Notes: a model not told the origin generated them from the letters alone. A stretch of 64,000 nt of DNA from Metallyticus violacea (GCA_030762175.1 CM060833.1:154206501-154270500); one strand, 5' to 3'. Positions 1-11,215 are shown, counted from the stretch's first letter. Program-made: numbers and translations.

Positions 1-764
1 ATAAGGTTAGTGCCTAGACTTCTTTCCTCAGTCTAAAAGCAGCAAAGAGTCATCTGTTGTCAGAAAAGTTTGGAGCTCTGCTGTGGCAACGAGAGAGAAG
101 TTCTGCAAACCATTCTTACAGGAGATGAAAGTATGGCTCTCTAATTTGATCCCTTGTCCAAAAGAGAATCAATGGAGTGAGTGGCGTAAACCTGGCGAAG
201 CACCGCCTCTAAAGGTCAAGGTCACTCAGTCAACCAAGAAGATCATGGCCACAATCTTTTGGGACTATGAAGGAATACTCTTCATTAACTTCAAAGAGAG
301 TAACACCACAGTAAATGGGGAGTACTATGCTGACCTACTGCGCAGACTACGTGCTTCCATCAAAGAGAAAAGGCGAGGAAAGCAGAATGGTGGTGTGCGC
401 CTTCACTACAATGCGCCTGTGCACACAGCTCTTGTTGTAAAGGAAGCTGTGAAGAAACGTGGCTTCAAGGAGCTAGAGCATCCATTACAGTCCAGATCTA
501 GCTCCCAGTGACTATTTCCTCTTCTCAAAACTCAAGAATGACCTTCGAGGAAGGGAATTTAAGTGTGACGAAGAAGTGATGAATGCTGTTTATACCCATT
601 TTGCAGACAAGACTTGTGACTATTTGGGGGGGGGGGTTAAATGTTATTTCAAATATGTGAGAAGTGTATTTCAATAAAGGATAACTATATTGAAAAGTGA
701 AATATAATTTTTGTCTTATATATATATAATGGTTAGGCCGGAAACGTATGTACCTATCCTCTTA
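1..764 (+). mobile_element. mariner family A, copy 1, 5'-truncated by window edge
   Basis: The central and C-terminal part of a mariner transposase relic (nuclear DDD cut-and-paste enzyme) and the 3' terminal inverted repeat. An open stretch at 83-511 gives the block TVNGEYYADLLRRLRASIKE and then LHYNAPVHTALVV. In mariners this is normally HDNA, so the second catalytic Asp is Tyr here. The third catalytic region (PSDYFLF) follows in another frame near 505-525, so the copy is frameshifted and dead. A run of ten G interrupts the C-terminus near 628. The 3' inverted repeat (ggttaggccggaaacgtatg, from 731) ends at a TA at 763-764, the usual mariner target. The same family recurs at 7426, 42776 and 57429. 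Family assignment is firm; the left end lies outside the window. Confidence 0.88.
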
Positions 765-1957
765 TCTGGACAGCTACGAATCATATAACTGTAAAATATG
801 TTACAAAGCTTAAAAAATTGGAAAAAAGCTACTTTTGAAAAAGAATTCTTGGCATTTCTTTGAAAGTGTCCTCCCAGTAACCTTGGCATGTTAAATTACA
901 AATGTGAAGAAGCTTTCATAAGCAAATACTCCCACAAAAAGGCCATTAGCGAACAATGGAACACAAACATTCTATGTCAGTGCAAATAAGTACATATGAA
1001 CCATTTTTCTGTTTATATTACCATACAAAATTTCTATTAAAAGTATATTTGTTAAGCAGTGGCATAATAAATAAATTAAAACGGTGGTATATAAATATTC
1101 ACCTTGATAACACTAGGGAAATCCTGCTTTAATTACGTTACTCTTCCGACAATTTCATTTTTTCCAGTGCACTAAGACGCAAAACTGATTTTGTAGGGGC
1201 GGTAGCTTTCATCAGCGTTCAGATATGCTCGCATAAACTGAATGAAAGAGCAGCGTGAAATCTTTTTCATTGAAGCTATTTTCAGGTGATGAATCCCTAG
1301 GGACACCAGCGTTCTTCACCAACCTGTCCCTGCTCTTACTGAATGCGTATGCATTACCGTAGCAACAAAGGCGAAGTGGAGCCACCTCTTCACTCGTTTC
1401 ACGAAGGGGTCCGTGTTCTCTACTAATCAAGTTACCTGAACTCCCCTTAGCAAGAGATTGCCGTTTTCGCAATCTCAGAGTAAGCATCATGCATATTGAC
1501 ATGAAAACTTTGAAAGATTTTATCACAACGTCACTATATTATCAATTTAGCCGCCCTATATAACATTAGGAATACTTCAAACCTTTCAGTTTCTACCCTT
1601 GGTACCCGCGTACATTAAAGAATTAATATTCGGCAGCGGAAAGAGTCCAAAGGAATTATCGATCCTTTGATCATAAAAATAAATTATTAAAAGTAAAGTT
1701 CGACTACTTAATTATATTTTATTAGTATATTGCAACGGTTTGTTATCTCTCATACCGTACTGCTCGAATATTTTAGAATAAAGTACAGTATTTGCGGTAC
1801 TCAGCAAAAATTGACAGGTAATTATCTGCTAGTTTGTTCTTCTTTCTAATTCTTGTGTTCTATTATGATAACTAGGTTTAGGTATGAAATTAAGGTAGTT
1901 AGTAACAACATATATCTAAAAATCAATAGCTCGCAGAGTCCCAGAACATGAACTAAG
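765..1957. other. unassigned AT-rich stretch
   Basis: No repeat or protein family recognised. A 104-codon open stretch on the minus strand (1212-1526) has no motif I know and may be chance. Confidence 0.5.
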
Positions 1958-2044
1958 GTGACAATTTTTAACTGTAGTGAAAGCGGCAAACTAACAATAT
2001 GTAACAACTATGTTGACAGTTCTAACTCCCTAAAAAGTCGGGTG

Positions 2045-2047
<3 letters not shown>

Positions 2048-2084
<37 letters not shown>
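2048..2084. repeat. (TA)n microsatellite
   Basis: Uninterrupted TA dinucleotide run. Confidence 0.95.
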
Positions 2085-2086
<2 letters not shown>

Positions 2087-2174
2087 ACTTTATACGTAAC
2101 GCTATTCAAAAGTTCCCGAAATGTTAGTATGCACAAGTACAAACAAGTGTCACTTGGTACCGTTTCATAAAGAG

Positions 2175-2320
2175 ATCTATATAATGGAGCTAGGCATGAA
2201 ACACAGGTCGGGAATAGCATGGCTTACACTGGGAGGCTGTAAGGCATGTAAGGCCCAGAACCGGAAGACTGGGTGTATATTTTGGCTAAATGCACATAGA
2301 AAGACGATACTAAGATAAAA
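2175..2320 (+). mobile_element. LINE ORF2 C-terminal-like fragment
   Basis: About 65 bp from 2184 (ggagctaggcatgaaacaca onward) match 48655-48715 with few differences, so this is a dispersed repeat. The frame reads LGMKHRSGIAWLTLGG here and LGMKQRWGIARVRLGG at 48.7 kb, the sort of basic stretch that follows the reverse transcriptase in some LINE proteins. That it is LINE is inferred from the adjoining sequence of the 48 kb copy. Confidence 0.35.
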
Positions 2321-2879
2321 TTTCTCCCGTAGGGGGGAATGGCATGTTGGGACTTAATTTAAACAGACAAGACGGCTAAATCTGGGCATTTTCTTTAATG
2401 AAATACTATTTTAGGGACAAGAAATTTCTGTAAACATTGTACATAAATAATATACAATTTATATGTATGTGTGTTTCATATGTGTGTGTGAGTGCGCTCT
2501 GTTAATGTTGTAGTTTTCTTTTGTTGAATTTAACCTCAGAAATTAAGTATTTACAAGAGCATGAACGGTCTTGCGACCAATGCGACTGTGATGCGCAATA
2601 TATGTATAGATAGTTTAATTGGGTCGCCGCCACCACCACCACCACAACTACCTTCATTGTTATCAGCGTACAAGGGTTAACTGACGGCATTTATTTTGGC
2701 GAGCGCTTTCCATTACTTTCGAGATGTTGCCGATGTGAGACAGCTGTTTTTTGCATCAATTGTTATCTAAAATTCAGAAAATCCGCTGTTTAAAATGCAA
2801 ACGAAGCTTCTGGCAATGGTAGCTTAAGCTAGAGGCAAGCTTATGCCCGGCAGTGTACCTCAATAATCCATTCTTGGAA
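2321..2879. other. unassigned stretch
   Basis: Nothing recognised apart from GT-rich sequence near 2466-2500 and the CCA run at 2627. Confidence 0.5.
2627..2645. repeat. (CCA)n microsatellite
   Basis: Short imperfect CCA trinucleotide run. Confidence 0.8.
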
Positions 2880-3359
2880 CGATATATTTATTATTATACA
2901 TGCATGACATCAATGACAAAATACAAACTGCTAACATTACACAGTTTGCAGATATTACCATTAGTGACTCAAATTTTGATGACTGGAAAGAGATACAAAG
3001 ACAGTTTTAAACTCGGTTATTGAAACTTAAGTGTAAATCCTGCAAAGTAAATCAGTTTTGGATTTAAGAACGTGGTAAACAATTGCAATTAAATATAGGA
3101 AATATAGACTGATGATGCTAAATTATTAGGATTGTATATTGACAACACATTTACTTATAATACCCATTTAAAAAACTGGCGTCAAAATTATGTTAAAGTC
3201 TATTCGTTCTGAGATACCCGAGCAAGCATGTTCCTCCACAGATATCCAGGACTCTTTACTTTGTCCTAATCCATTCTTTTATTGTACATGGAATTGAAAT
3301 GTGGGACAATACTTCCATACTTAATCAAAACACAATATTCATCTTGCAGAAAAGGTGTA

Positions 3360-3852
3360 GTATGATGTTCTGTAAACAGATGTGACTCATATTACATTAT
3401 GGTAGCGTTGCTACAACAAAATGGAGCCAAGATTATCGTTTGAGCAGCGGAAAGCAATTTTGAAGTACCCAAGGCACTGGATAGGACGAAGAGGTCCGAT
3501 TGAGTTTCCACCGCGTTCTCCGGATCTAATTCCGTTGGACTTCTACCTATGGGGAACTCTTAAGGATGTTGTATACCGTAGAAAACCCGCTACACTGACA
3601 GCACTTCGGGAAGAAATTGAAACGGTATGTGCTGCAATTACTGAGGACACTTTCGCAAACGTTGCTCAATCAGTAGTTCAACGTACTCAGAAGTGTATCG
3701 GCGCCGATGGTGGGCATTTTGAGCAACTGTTGTAACTGTAAAAGTCTAAGATGATTAGTGCTCATCATTTTCTGTTTGTGTGAATTTACTTTTGTTACGT
3801 TAACACAGTTTTTTCTTTGCTTGCAGTGTATATACATTTTTGGTACCCTATA
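3360..3852 (+). mobile_element. mariner family B, copy 1, internally deleted
   Basis: Transposase relic of the IS630-Tc1-mariner group. The protein starts MEPRLSFEQRKAILK and jumps after about 15 residues to the C-terminal third: FPPRSPDLIPLDFYLWGTLK carries the third catalytic Asp region, then RRKPATLTALREEIET and a terminal VVQRTQKCIGADGGHFEQ. The helix-turn-helix and the first two catalytic Asp are missing. The 3' terminal repeat (gtatatacatttttggtaccc) ends at a TA at 3851. The 5' inverted repeat is absent, so the element is truncated as well as deleted. It sits inside the LINE at 2880-4592. Confidence 0.85.
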
Positions 3853-3873
3853 TATATATATATATATATATAT
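3851..3873. repeat. (TA)n microsatellite at a mariner target site
   Basis: The TA run directly abuts the 3' end of the family B mariner. The interrupted LINE frame reads IYIY-type codons here, so the run probably grew from the TA target plus AT-rich codons. Confidence 0.85.
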
Positions 3874-3942
3874 GGTTGTTTTGCATTTAGTCAAGTATAA
3901 GTTTCCCATGAATGCAAACTCTAGTGTTCACAACCACAATAC

Positions 3943-4227
3943 CGCCACGGGTGGCCGAGGTGGTTTAGGCACGGACTCGCGAGCCGGAGGTCTGGGGTTC
4001 GAATCCCACCAGGACTGTCCTCCCTGACTGAGGTTTTTTCCAGGTTTTCCTCAGTCTTCATAAATGGCAAATGCCGGAGAGGTACCCTAAATTTAGGCCT
4101 GGAACGTTTCCTACCTTAAAAAAAATCTTATCCTAATATATCATTTCAACTCATGTATCATTAGTGTTCATCGCCTGTGGTGCCTCAGCAGTAAAAACGG
4201 GCGTTAAACACCCCCCCCCCCAAAACA
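3943..4227 (+). mobile_element. SINE family S1, full-length copy with TSD
   Basis: tRNA-derived SINE. The head has A-box-like ggtggccgaggtgg and B-box ggttcgaatcc. The body has the paired ccaggttttcctcagtc and caaatgccgg blocks, and the 3' region ends acgggcgttaaaca plus a C run. The 8-bp duplication cacaatac flanks it (3935-3942 and 4228-4235). Removing the SINE and one duplication restores the LINE frame, which independently proves a real insertion. Confidence 0.95.
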
Positions 4228-4769
4228 CACAATACTAGAAGTAAAGATCATCTCTCACTCCCCGGACATAAAATACAGCTAAATGAGAAGATGCCGGAAT
4301 AAAATTTTATAATAAACTTCATGATAACACTAAAAATTGCAATGGATACAATAAATTCAAGAAACGTTTGTTTCATTTCTTTATGGACAAGATTTACTAT
4401 GATATTGAAGCATATGTAAATTATAATTAATTTTTATGTTACACACTATTTATGTATTATAATGTATGTGTATATGTGTGGGGAAATAAGGTAGTTCATA
4501 AGTTGTCACTTTTATTATAAATTTTGTTGTGTTATACATTAACATAGCTTAATTGTGTACAACACTATAATGAGCTGAAATAAATGAAATTAAACACAAA
4601 CGAGACCAAAACTTCTATGGAAGACCGTTCTAAAACACTAGAAAAATGTCGCGGGACATATTTCTAGAAAATTGTAGGCTGATCACCTCCAACATCTACA
4701 AGATCGCAAGCTGTTTAGAGAGGAGAGGAGAAAACATCGAGAAAGATGGTGCATGAACAACGTACCCTT

Positions 4770-5060
4770 ATGACATGTTGCCGCGGCCATGCCATGTTCA
4801 TCGAGCAGCAAACTCGGGAAGGAAAAAAAAACAATATGCATTTATTCCTTGTCCACTTAGCCTCCGATTTAGCTCCCTTTGTCATTTTGCTCTTCCCCAG
4901 ATAAAAATTAAGTTAAAGCGTCAAATATTTGACACATTTGAGGGCATTCAGGCCATAACAAAACGAATCAACTAAGAAAAACTTTCAGAATTAATTTTAA
5001 CGCTGAAATCTGGTGTCTGCACTTTCATAGAAACTATTTTGAAGATAATGATGGTCAAAA
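4770..5060 (+). mobile_element. mariner (SETMAR-like) transposase C-terminal relic
   Basis: Frames through 4800-4975 read REGKKNNMHLFLVHLA and SDLAPFVILLFPR, matching the mariner pattern (P)YSPDLAPCDFFLFPR; the catalytic Asp after APC is replaced (FV). DTFEGIQAITKRIN follows, and then WCLHFHRNYFEDND near 5010-5055, the usual extreme C-terminus. No terminal repeats found, and the frame shifts repeatedly. It is a different family from A and B. Confidence 0.65.
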
Positions 5061-5089
5061 ACTTTCTGTTGTGGCGTTACTTTATTTAT

Positions 5090-5091
<2 letters not shown>

Positions 5092-5130
<39 letters not shown>
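5092..5130. repeat. (AT)n microsatellite
   Basis: AT dinucleotide run. Confidence 0.95.
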
Positions 5131-5133
<3 letters not shown>

Positions 5134-5144
5134 AGAAGCTCTGA

Positions 5145-5510
5145 TTGCTTTCCGCAGACTTTCGGTTCAAAGAGGAAATAATGAAATTGCACGAGCTTTC
5201 CAATTATAAACGCTATTACCCAACCATTTTAGATGTTTTCTCAGCTAAAACAACTGATAAGAATAGTTATATCAAACAATGCCCATATTTCCTGACGGTA
5301 ACATCTGTGAATAAATTCAGTACTGTGTATTACAGTAGCTTAAGAAGTCTACGGAATGTTTGCATCAGTGTAAAACATTTCGATAAAGGAGCTATTCAGC
5401 TCTTAATAATTACTTTCTTACTATCAGGTTTTCTTTGTTACACTGAGAACCATTGGAGTTGTAAAGACCCCAAGTACATGGGATATATTGCTAATGTTAC
5501 AACTTTTTAA
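5145..5510 (+). CDS. unrecognised 121-codon open frame
   Basis: I do not recognise this. The first third (FRFKEEIMKLHELSNYKRYY) looks protein-like, while the second half holds a hydrophobic stretch (LLIITFLLSGFL). No signal peptide, domain or splice context is clear. It could be an exon fragment or chance. Confidence 0.15.
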   Translation: MLSADFRFKEEIMKLHELSNYKRYYPTILDVFSAKTTDKNSYIKQCPYFLTVTSVNKFSTVYYSSLRSLRNVCISVKHFDKGAIQLLIITFLLSGFLCYTENHWSCKDPKYMGYIANVTTF

Positions 5511-5584
5511 TAAACTGATATAAAACACATATGTTTACCTTGAAAACAGGATAGCTATGTATATAAGCACATTTTTACACTGTT

Positions 5585-5843
5585 TCATCTTAAACGTCCT
5601 TACATTTGAAACAAAGCTACTCATAATGCTGTTTACAGACGAAAGAAGAACATTTTATACACTTTTATAGATGTTTTCTGTCCACAGAACGTTCACATAG
5701 GTGGCATTGCTAACGTTTACCCCCTCCCTTCTCCCTGAATACTTACTTGAAAACATTCAGATTTGTAATGCCATCAATTTCAGGAACAGTCGCTTCTAAA
5801 TCTCCAACATCATAAGAATTTTGATCCAATTGACCATTTTCCG

Positions 5844-5882
<39 letters not shown>

Positions 5883-5960
5883 ATTTTCTTCATCCAAATT
5901 TGCCTTATTTCTGGACTACTGAAACGTTCTCTACGCCTAATGTAATTCTACGACACACTG
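5585..5960 (-). mobile_element. piggyBac-like transposase relic, internally deleted
   Basis: On the minus strand near 5610-5720 the frame reads CHLCERSVDRKHL, KCIKCSSFVCK and LCFKC. Its C-x2-C ... C-x2-C ... C spacing matches the C-terminal zinc-binding cysteine domain of piggyBac transposases. Upstream on the same strand (5750-5850) an acidic stretch DVGDLEATVPEIDGI, and before it RRRERFSSPEIRQIW near 5905-5945, resemble a piggyBac N-terminus. The catalytic core between them is missing. An (AT)n run (5847-5880) lies inside. No TTAA-flanked termini were found. The zinc-domain match is good; linking the N-terminal part is inference. The sequence caagtaagtatt near 5750 also fits a splice donor. 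Confidence 0.55.
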
Positions 5961-7060
5961 AGGCAAATCACTTATAACAACTGAGGCAACAAACCTTAAC
6001 AATGGATAGCAAATAAGCGGGAAATATTTTCATTGTTGCACGTGTTTCGTTAAAATATGTTAAAGTAACGGTCAGTATTACTACTTATATAATATTACAT
6101 TAAAAGAAAAAACCTAATTTTGAATGGAATCATATACACCTCAATGGTACTCAGTGCAAAAATAATAAATACACTTTAATGTGTTGAAGTATAAAACGTT
6201 AATAAAACACCACAGGATACAATTGTCTCACAAGGATAAAGTCATAAATTTTGAAAACTACGGTTTTAAAAGCTGGGGAGATTTTTATTTCAAATAGGAA
6301 GGTTAACGGGAGTATGATATTATGAAATTGAATTTTAAACTAGGATTAGACATTCGCCTGTGAAGCGGCCTTTGCTTTGCTGCTATTCAAATAATCATCT
6401 TAACTTGTCATTAGAGTGCGGTTGGCTGCGATACGGCATTGTGACGAGCTCCCTGTAAAGATCCTAGGGAGGGATAAAGCATGGAGAAGCATTCTGCTCT
6501 TTGAAAGGTTTCTATTCCGCAAGGCAGCTTCTGTTCATCAAACGCACATTATTCTTACAGTAATGGTCATGTAGTAGTTTCCTTCAATAAAGTCCGTTGC
6601 TCGGATATATCACAAGTAGAGAACTGGAAAGGTAATAAATGAGTTTATTCTAATTGTCTAAATTCCACAATGACAAAAATACCTTTTTTTATTCGGAAAC
6701 CAAATTTATACAGTTAATAATTATCTAACGTTTCAAATTTAACTGGAAGTAATCAGTAGGGCGAGTATACTCCCCAGGGCAAGATGAGATTAATGAGATT
6801 GAGGGAGAATGAGATTTTACATTATATTTGCTGCATAGGGAGTAGTTTTTCGACCATTTTTTTGTTTTGTTAAAAGCTCTCAGCAAAATACTGAATGGCG
6901 AATTTCCATTTTCCATCCAAACTTTCGGCAGGGGAGAAACCAAAAGATATCACATAACTAAAACGCACATAACAATGGTCACTGTGTTGACTATTTTGGG
7001 CTTCATTGTGTTTGTCCCCTTAAAGCTATATTTTTTGGTGGTCTAACTATCCCCCTTTAT
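5961..7060. other. unassigned stretch
   Basis: AT-rich; no repeat or protein family recognised. A 72-codon minus-strand frame (6725-6943) has no motif. Confidence 0.5.
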
Positions 7061-7061
7061 T

Positions 7062-7160
7062 TTTTTTATTAGTGCTTGACGCCCGTTTTTACTACTGAGG
7101 CATCACAGGCGGTGGGCACTGATGATACTTGAGATGAAGTGATAAATTGAGAAAGGATCC
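7062..7160 (-). mobile_element. SINE family S1, 3' fragment
   Basis: Reverse complement of the S1 3' block (acgggcgt, cctcagtagtaaa, ccgcctgtg, catttcat...). The head and body are absent. Confidence 0.85.
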
Positions 7161-7425
7161 TCTTCATGCTGCATAATGTAAGGATGATCACGGACATTAG
7201 TTATGTCGGCCACAAGGTATTCTGTTAACCTCCCATTCCCTGACATTATTGCATCAAGCTCCCCTTCTTGTCTCTTCTACACTTGAATGTTCAAATTAAG
7301 CGCTGGACACAAAAACTCATTGGAGTGTCCTCGATCTTTTTAATAAAGTGCAACTTTAGAAACTAGCTACTGCATAGGGCTATTGGTTTTACTGCATGTA
7401 GCACCGTTGGTAAGGATAAGATAAG

Positions 7426-8670
7426 TATCAGGGTAAGGTCAATAATTTTCCGGCCTAACCATTTTCTAGGTATGATAAAGACAAAAATTATATTTCACTT
7501 TTCAGTATAGTTACCCTTTATTGCAATACACATCTCACATCTTTGAATTAATATTTCAACCCCCCCCCCCCAATATTCAGAAGTCTTGTCTGCAAAATGG
7601 GCATAAACAGCATCCATCACTTATTCATCACACTTAAATTTCCTTCCTCGAAAGCCCTTCTTGAGTTAAAACTCAAGAAATGGTCAATGGGAGCTAGATC
7701 TGGACTGTAGTGGATGGTCGATCTCCTTGAAGACACATTTCTTCACAGTTTCCTTTACAACAAGAGCTGTGTGCACAGGCGCGCGTCATGAAGAAGCCGC
7801 ACACCACCACTCAGCTTTCCCCGCCTTTTTTTCTTTGATGGAAGCACATAGGCTGTGCAGTAGGCCAGAATAGTACTCCCCATTTACTGTAGTGTTCCTC
7901 TCCTTAAAGTCAATGAAGAGTATTTCTTCACAGTGCCAAAAGATTGTGGCCATGATCTACTTGGTTGACTGAGTGACCTTGGCCTTTAGAGGCGGTGCTT
8001 CGCCCTGTTTACACCTCTCCATTGATTCTCTTTTAGACAAGGGATCATAGGACAGGACCATAGTTTCATCCCCTACAAAGTTCTTTGCAGAACTTCTCTC
8101 TCGTCGTCACAGCAGAGCTTCAAAATTTTCTGACAACAGATGACTTTTTGATGCTTTTGGCCTGAGGAAAGAAGTCTAGGCACTAACCTTATTCACGTTT
8201 AAATGTTCATGATTAATTTGACGGACTGTTGTTTTAGAAATGCCCAACCTTGCTGTGATTTCTGTAACTTTGAGTCCCCGGTCTTGCATAATTTTTCCTT
8301 CCACAACAGTGATGTTTTCAGGAGTGTTCACCTCCAAGGGCCAATCTGCCTGATCTTCGTCTTTAATGATTTCTCGACCCATTCTTTTACCGTAGAATAT
8401 GAGGGGAATGCTTCCCCATATACACCGTCCAATCGCTGTTTAATTTTATTTGGAGTAAGTACTTCTTTTGTGAAGAACTTAATAACAGGTAATGAACATG
8501 TCACAATCTTCTACATATATCCTTCTTTATGCAGCTTTATCTGAAACTGAACACGCAGAACGGAAGTTACAGCTGCAATTATTTACTTAACAGATAAGGT
8601 ATGATAGCGGATAAGGTTTTTGTGAAGATTCTTATCGGCGAGGCCGGAAGCTTATGGACCTACCCTCGTA
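7426..8670 (-). mobile_element. mariner family A, copy 2, near full length
   Basis: Complete element of about 1.25 kb, bounded by TA and imperfect inverted repeats (7426 onward; ctcgta at 8670). At the N-terminal end of the transposase (8176-8382, minus) the frame reads TPENITVVEGKIMQDRGLKV and then ITARLGISKTTVRQINHEHL, a clear helix-turn-helix of mariner type. Downstream the catalytic domain is recognisable but frameshifted: the HDNA region near 7785 is scrambled, and a run of C disrupts the tail near 7560. It is the best-preserved end pair of the family in this window, but non-coding. Confidence 0.9.
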
Positions 8671-8700
8671 CAACGTTCGGCAGCCATTAATATAAAGTTC

Positions 8701-8975
8701 GTCATATCTGGTAGTTTAGTGGTAACTATACTTGCCTCACAGACCCATTATTACGGGGTTCAAACCCGGACAGGGTCGCTGGATTTCTACAGCATAAAAA
8801 TACTAAGTATGGCTTCCTCGGAAGGGAAGTAAAGGGCTAGTCCCAAGTCGTAGATTAATGACACGTAAAAGAACTTCAAGCCTGAAAGACGAGGCGTCTG
8901 AACAAAATTTCTCGGCCGTTTCACGGTCTGAATTGAATGGGACGCTGTTAAAGATCCTACTTAAATAAAACAAAT
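8701..8975 (+). mobile_element. SINE family S2, diverged copy
   Basis: tRNA-like head (tggtagtttagtggtaacta; B-box gggttcaaacc), then ctaagtatggcttcctcgga, acgtaaaagaac and cggccgtttcac blocks, ending at a shortened 3' end near 8975. It begins about 30 bp after the mariner at 7426-8670. Confidence 0.9.
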
Positions 8976-10600
8976 CTAACTAAATATAAAATAGAGAAAA
9001 TTAAAATTGAGGCATATGCATTCTCCAAGAGATTAGCCGGTACCCAAATATCTGCTATAATGCCATAAAATAAGCCAATGGGTCGTTTCGTTTTGGATGA
9101 ATGTCTTGTTAGTTGTAACACGGACTTCTTTCTGCATTAATCACGCTATGGGTGAGCGCCCCATTGCAGGCAAGATGTCACATCCTTGGAGTTGCCTACT
9201 GCAGTTTAAAAACAGACGCTGCTTCCTTTCCCATGCATTCAATAAAAAGCAGTGACAATCTACAAGCGCATTCACCTAACGATAAACCGCAGCATGGGCG
9301 AGTATGTAAACTCTCTCAAAATGACAATGAACTCGGCATGCCTGATGCTTTCGCTTACAACTGTCAATAACGATGACTTTTTGTTAGGTGCTTCGTAATA
9401 AGGTGACAGCAAATCGATTCTTAAGTTTACCTCTTCTTTTCTTTTTCATTTTTAAGCACTAGTCCACTTTAAGTTCTACCCAATTGAATATTCAAGCGTT
9501 TTATTTCCTGAAAACCCCAAGATAAGGGTTGATTGGTAACATCCTGCCTACAGTTTCATCTTTCATACACTTCCCTCCTTCTGACAGGTTTAGAAAAGCG
9601 TCAATGTATCAAGTCGTGATTACAGACTCTCTCAAAACATCATGGCAACACAGTGCCTTCCGTTGGATTTTGGAAATTGCTATAAGACCTGCTATTACAT
9701 ATAATTAAATTTAGAATTAATAATAGGCACTGTAATGAAGTTTGGAAATCCTATAATTTTAGTAACGTTCCTATTTAACTTTGGTGTATTTGTTTTATAT
9801 TGCGTTATGATTAACTACTTGCTACTGCGCAAACATTGCACCGAGCTCATGGTCATTAATAACTTATTACATGAAGTTAATTGCGTTCTAGGGCAGAATA
9901 TACGAGTGCATGTCCAAAGTATTCCGCTTGGATGAAATGTTTGCTCTGTAGTCTGCGCAATCATTTCATCAATTTCGTCTGCACGGTGATACGGGAGCAC
10001 TGGTGCGACTCAAATAACAAATTGCTTGTTTTCCAGCTAGTGAGATAAGGCTTGGTCTCTTTTGAAACAATGGGCTTTGTTTGCAAGATTTGCTTTGTTC
10101 TACAAAGACAAGCACAAATTTTGGCGCCAGAGCACCTATCCCTGATTTATATATCATTTGAAAGATGTCTGGTAGTATGCATGAAAATGAAAGCTTTCCG
10201 ATTTTATTGCTTATAGCATTTATTTTCCCGAAGGACAAAGAAAAGTTGAAAGAAATAATTTCATAGGAGACAATTCGGTAATTTCCACACACGGTGTAAT
10301 AATGTTAACAGTTCTCCGATATCTACTTTAAAAATAAATATGAAAATATCAGAAATATGCTGTAAAAATCTAGTGAAATGTGTCATAATTAGATATATAA
10401 AATGTTTAGCATATTAAAATTAAAAAATCGCGATTTAAAAATAAGATAAAGAAACATTTAGCATTTTATAGCACTTTCATGTTAGCATTTAATGGGTTTT
10501 TTAAGCTTTTTTTGGTGAAACTTGTCTCTTTGAAAGGATAATTGTAAGGTAGAAAATTAATTTCGCACTTTATTGATTTCTCAAAACATAATCTCGCATT
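8976..10600. other. unassigned stretch
   Basis: No element recognised. Short open frames (9152-9370 +; 9735-9935 +, with a hydrophobic N-terminus FLFNFGVFVLYCVMINYLL) lack diagnostic motifs. Confidence 0.5.
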
Positions 10601-10945
10601 TTATGAGCAAAAAGGGCAGTCACATCCTTCAACTTGTATTAATAGCTTACTAAATATCTCTGATACTTCACTGACAAATTTATATTGAATCTCTACTGAC
10701 ACAGAACTAATTAAATCTTTCAAAATATCTACAATGCAGGAGGAACTACTATATAGCATGTTTTCCTCAAGCGATAAGTATTTTAAAGCCAAGAAGTATT
10801 TGTCTAAATGTATTACGCTGTGATACCATGCATTCCAGGATCTTATAATTGGGTTAGGAAACAGATAGGAGCTAGATCTAATCTCTTTTCCAGAAGTTAA
10901 CTTAACTACTGAAGAGTAAAATATCCGGTTTAAGGCTCTAAACAC
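10601..10945 (-). CDS. unrecognised 114-codon open frame
   Basis: Open minus-strand frame with a protein-like composition (LSLEENMLYSSSSCIVDIL; EIQYKFVSEVSEIF) ending in a CDCPFC motif. No family recognised and no neighbouring exon identified. It is next to a degenerate tandem repeat, so chance or a relic is possible. Confidence 0.2.
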   Translation of the reverse strand: MFRALNRIFYSSVVKLTSGKEIRSSSYLFPNPIIRSWNAWYHSVIHLDKYFLALKYLSLEENMLYSSSSCIVDILKDLISSVSVEIQYKFVSEVSEIFSKLLIQVEGCDCPFCS

Positions 10946-11215
10946 TCAATAATAGCAGTTGTTTAATCACATAAATGTAATAAGTTCATTTGCACATAGG
11001 CTATAATGCTCAATATAAGGCTACAAACATCTAATGGTAGTATCTGTTAGCTTATCTTAATTTAAGACATCCATTTACTATGTTATTACGTAAGATAAAG
11101 GCTATTAACATTCGATTTAAAGCTGCAAACATTCATTGATAATATCTTTTAAACCATATACATCTAGTAAGCTCATTTATGCAGATTTCATGTATAAGAT
11201 AAGGACTATTACTAT
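10925..11215. repeat. degenerate ~85-100 bp tandem repeat, three units
   Basis: Units start near 10925, 11011 and 11113. Each opens with a variant of tttaaggctacaaacattca and continues to a ttcatttgcacat / ctcatttatgcag block. Units 1 and 3 align best; unit 2 is more diverged. Confidence 0.55.

Larger units (their letters stand above)
2880..4592 (+). mobile_element. jockey-like LINE relic, split by a mariner and a SINE
   Basis: The C-terminal half of a non-LTR retrotransposon ORF2. Reverse transcriptase motif C reads ITQFADITISDS near 2935-2970 (FADD in active enzymes, so the second Asp is Ile). It is followed by thumb-like LGLYIDNTFTYNTHLKNW near 3128-3180 and IFILQKRC near 3333. A family B mariner occupies 3360-3852. 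The LINE resumes with VLHLVKYKFPMNANSS and HNHNT, is broken by the S1 SINE at 3943-4227, and resumes in frame as RSKDHLSLPGHKIQ. The C-terminal FKKRLFHFFMDKIYYDIE and a stop lie near 4370-4430. The 3' UTR ends near 4592 in a TGAAATAAATGAAATTAAA-type tail. Stops and frameshifts make it a fossil. The clade (jockey/CR1 group) is inferred from motif style. Confidence 0.8.
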
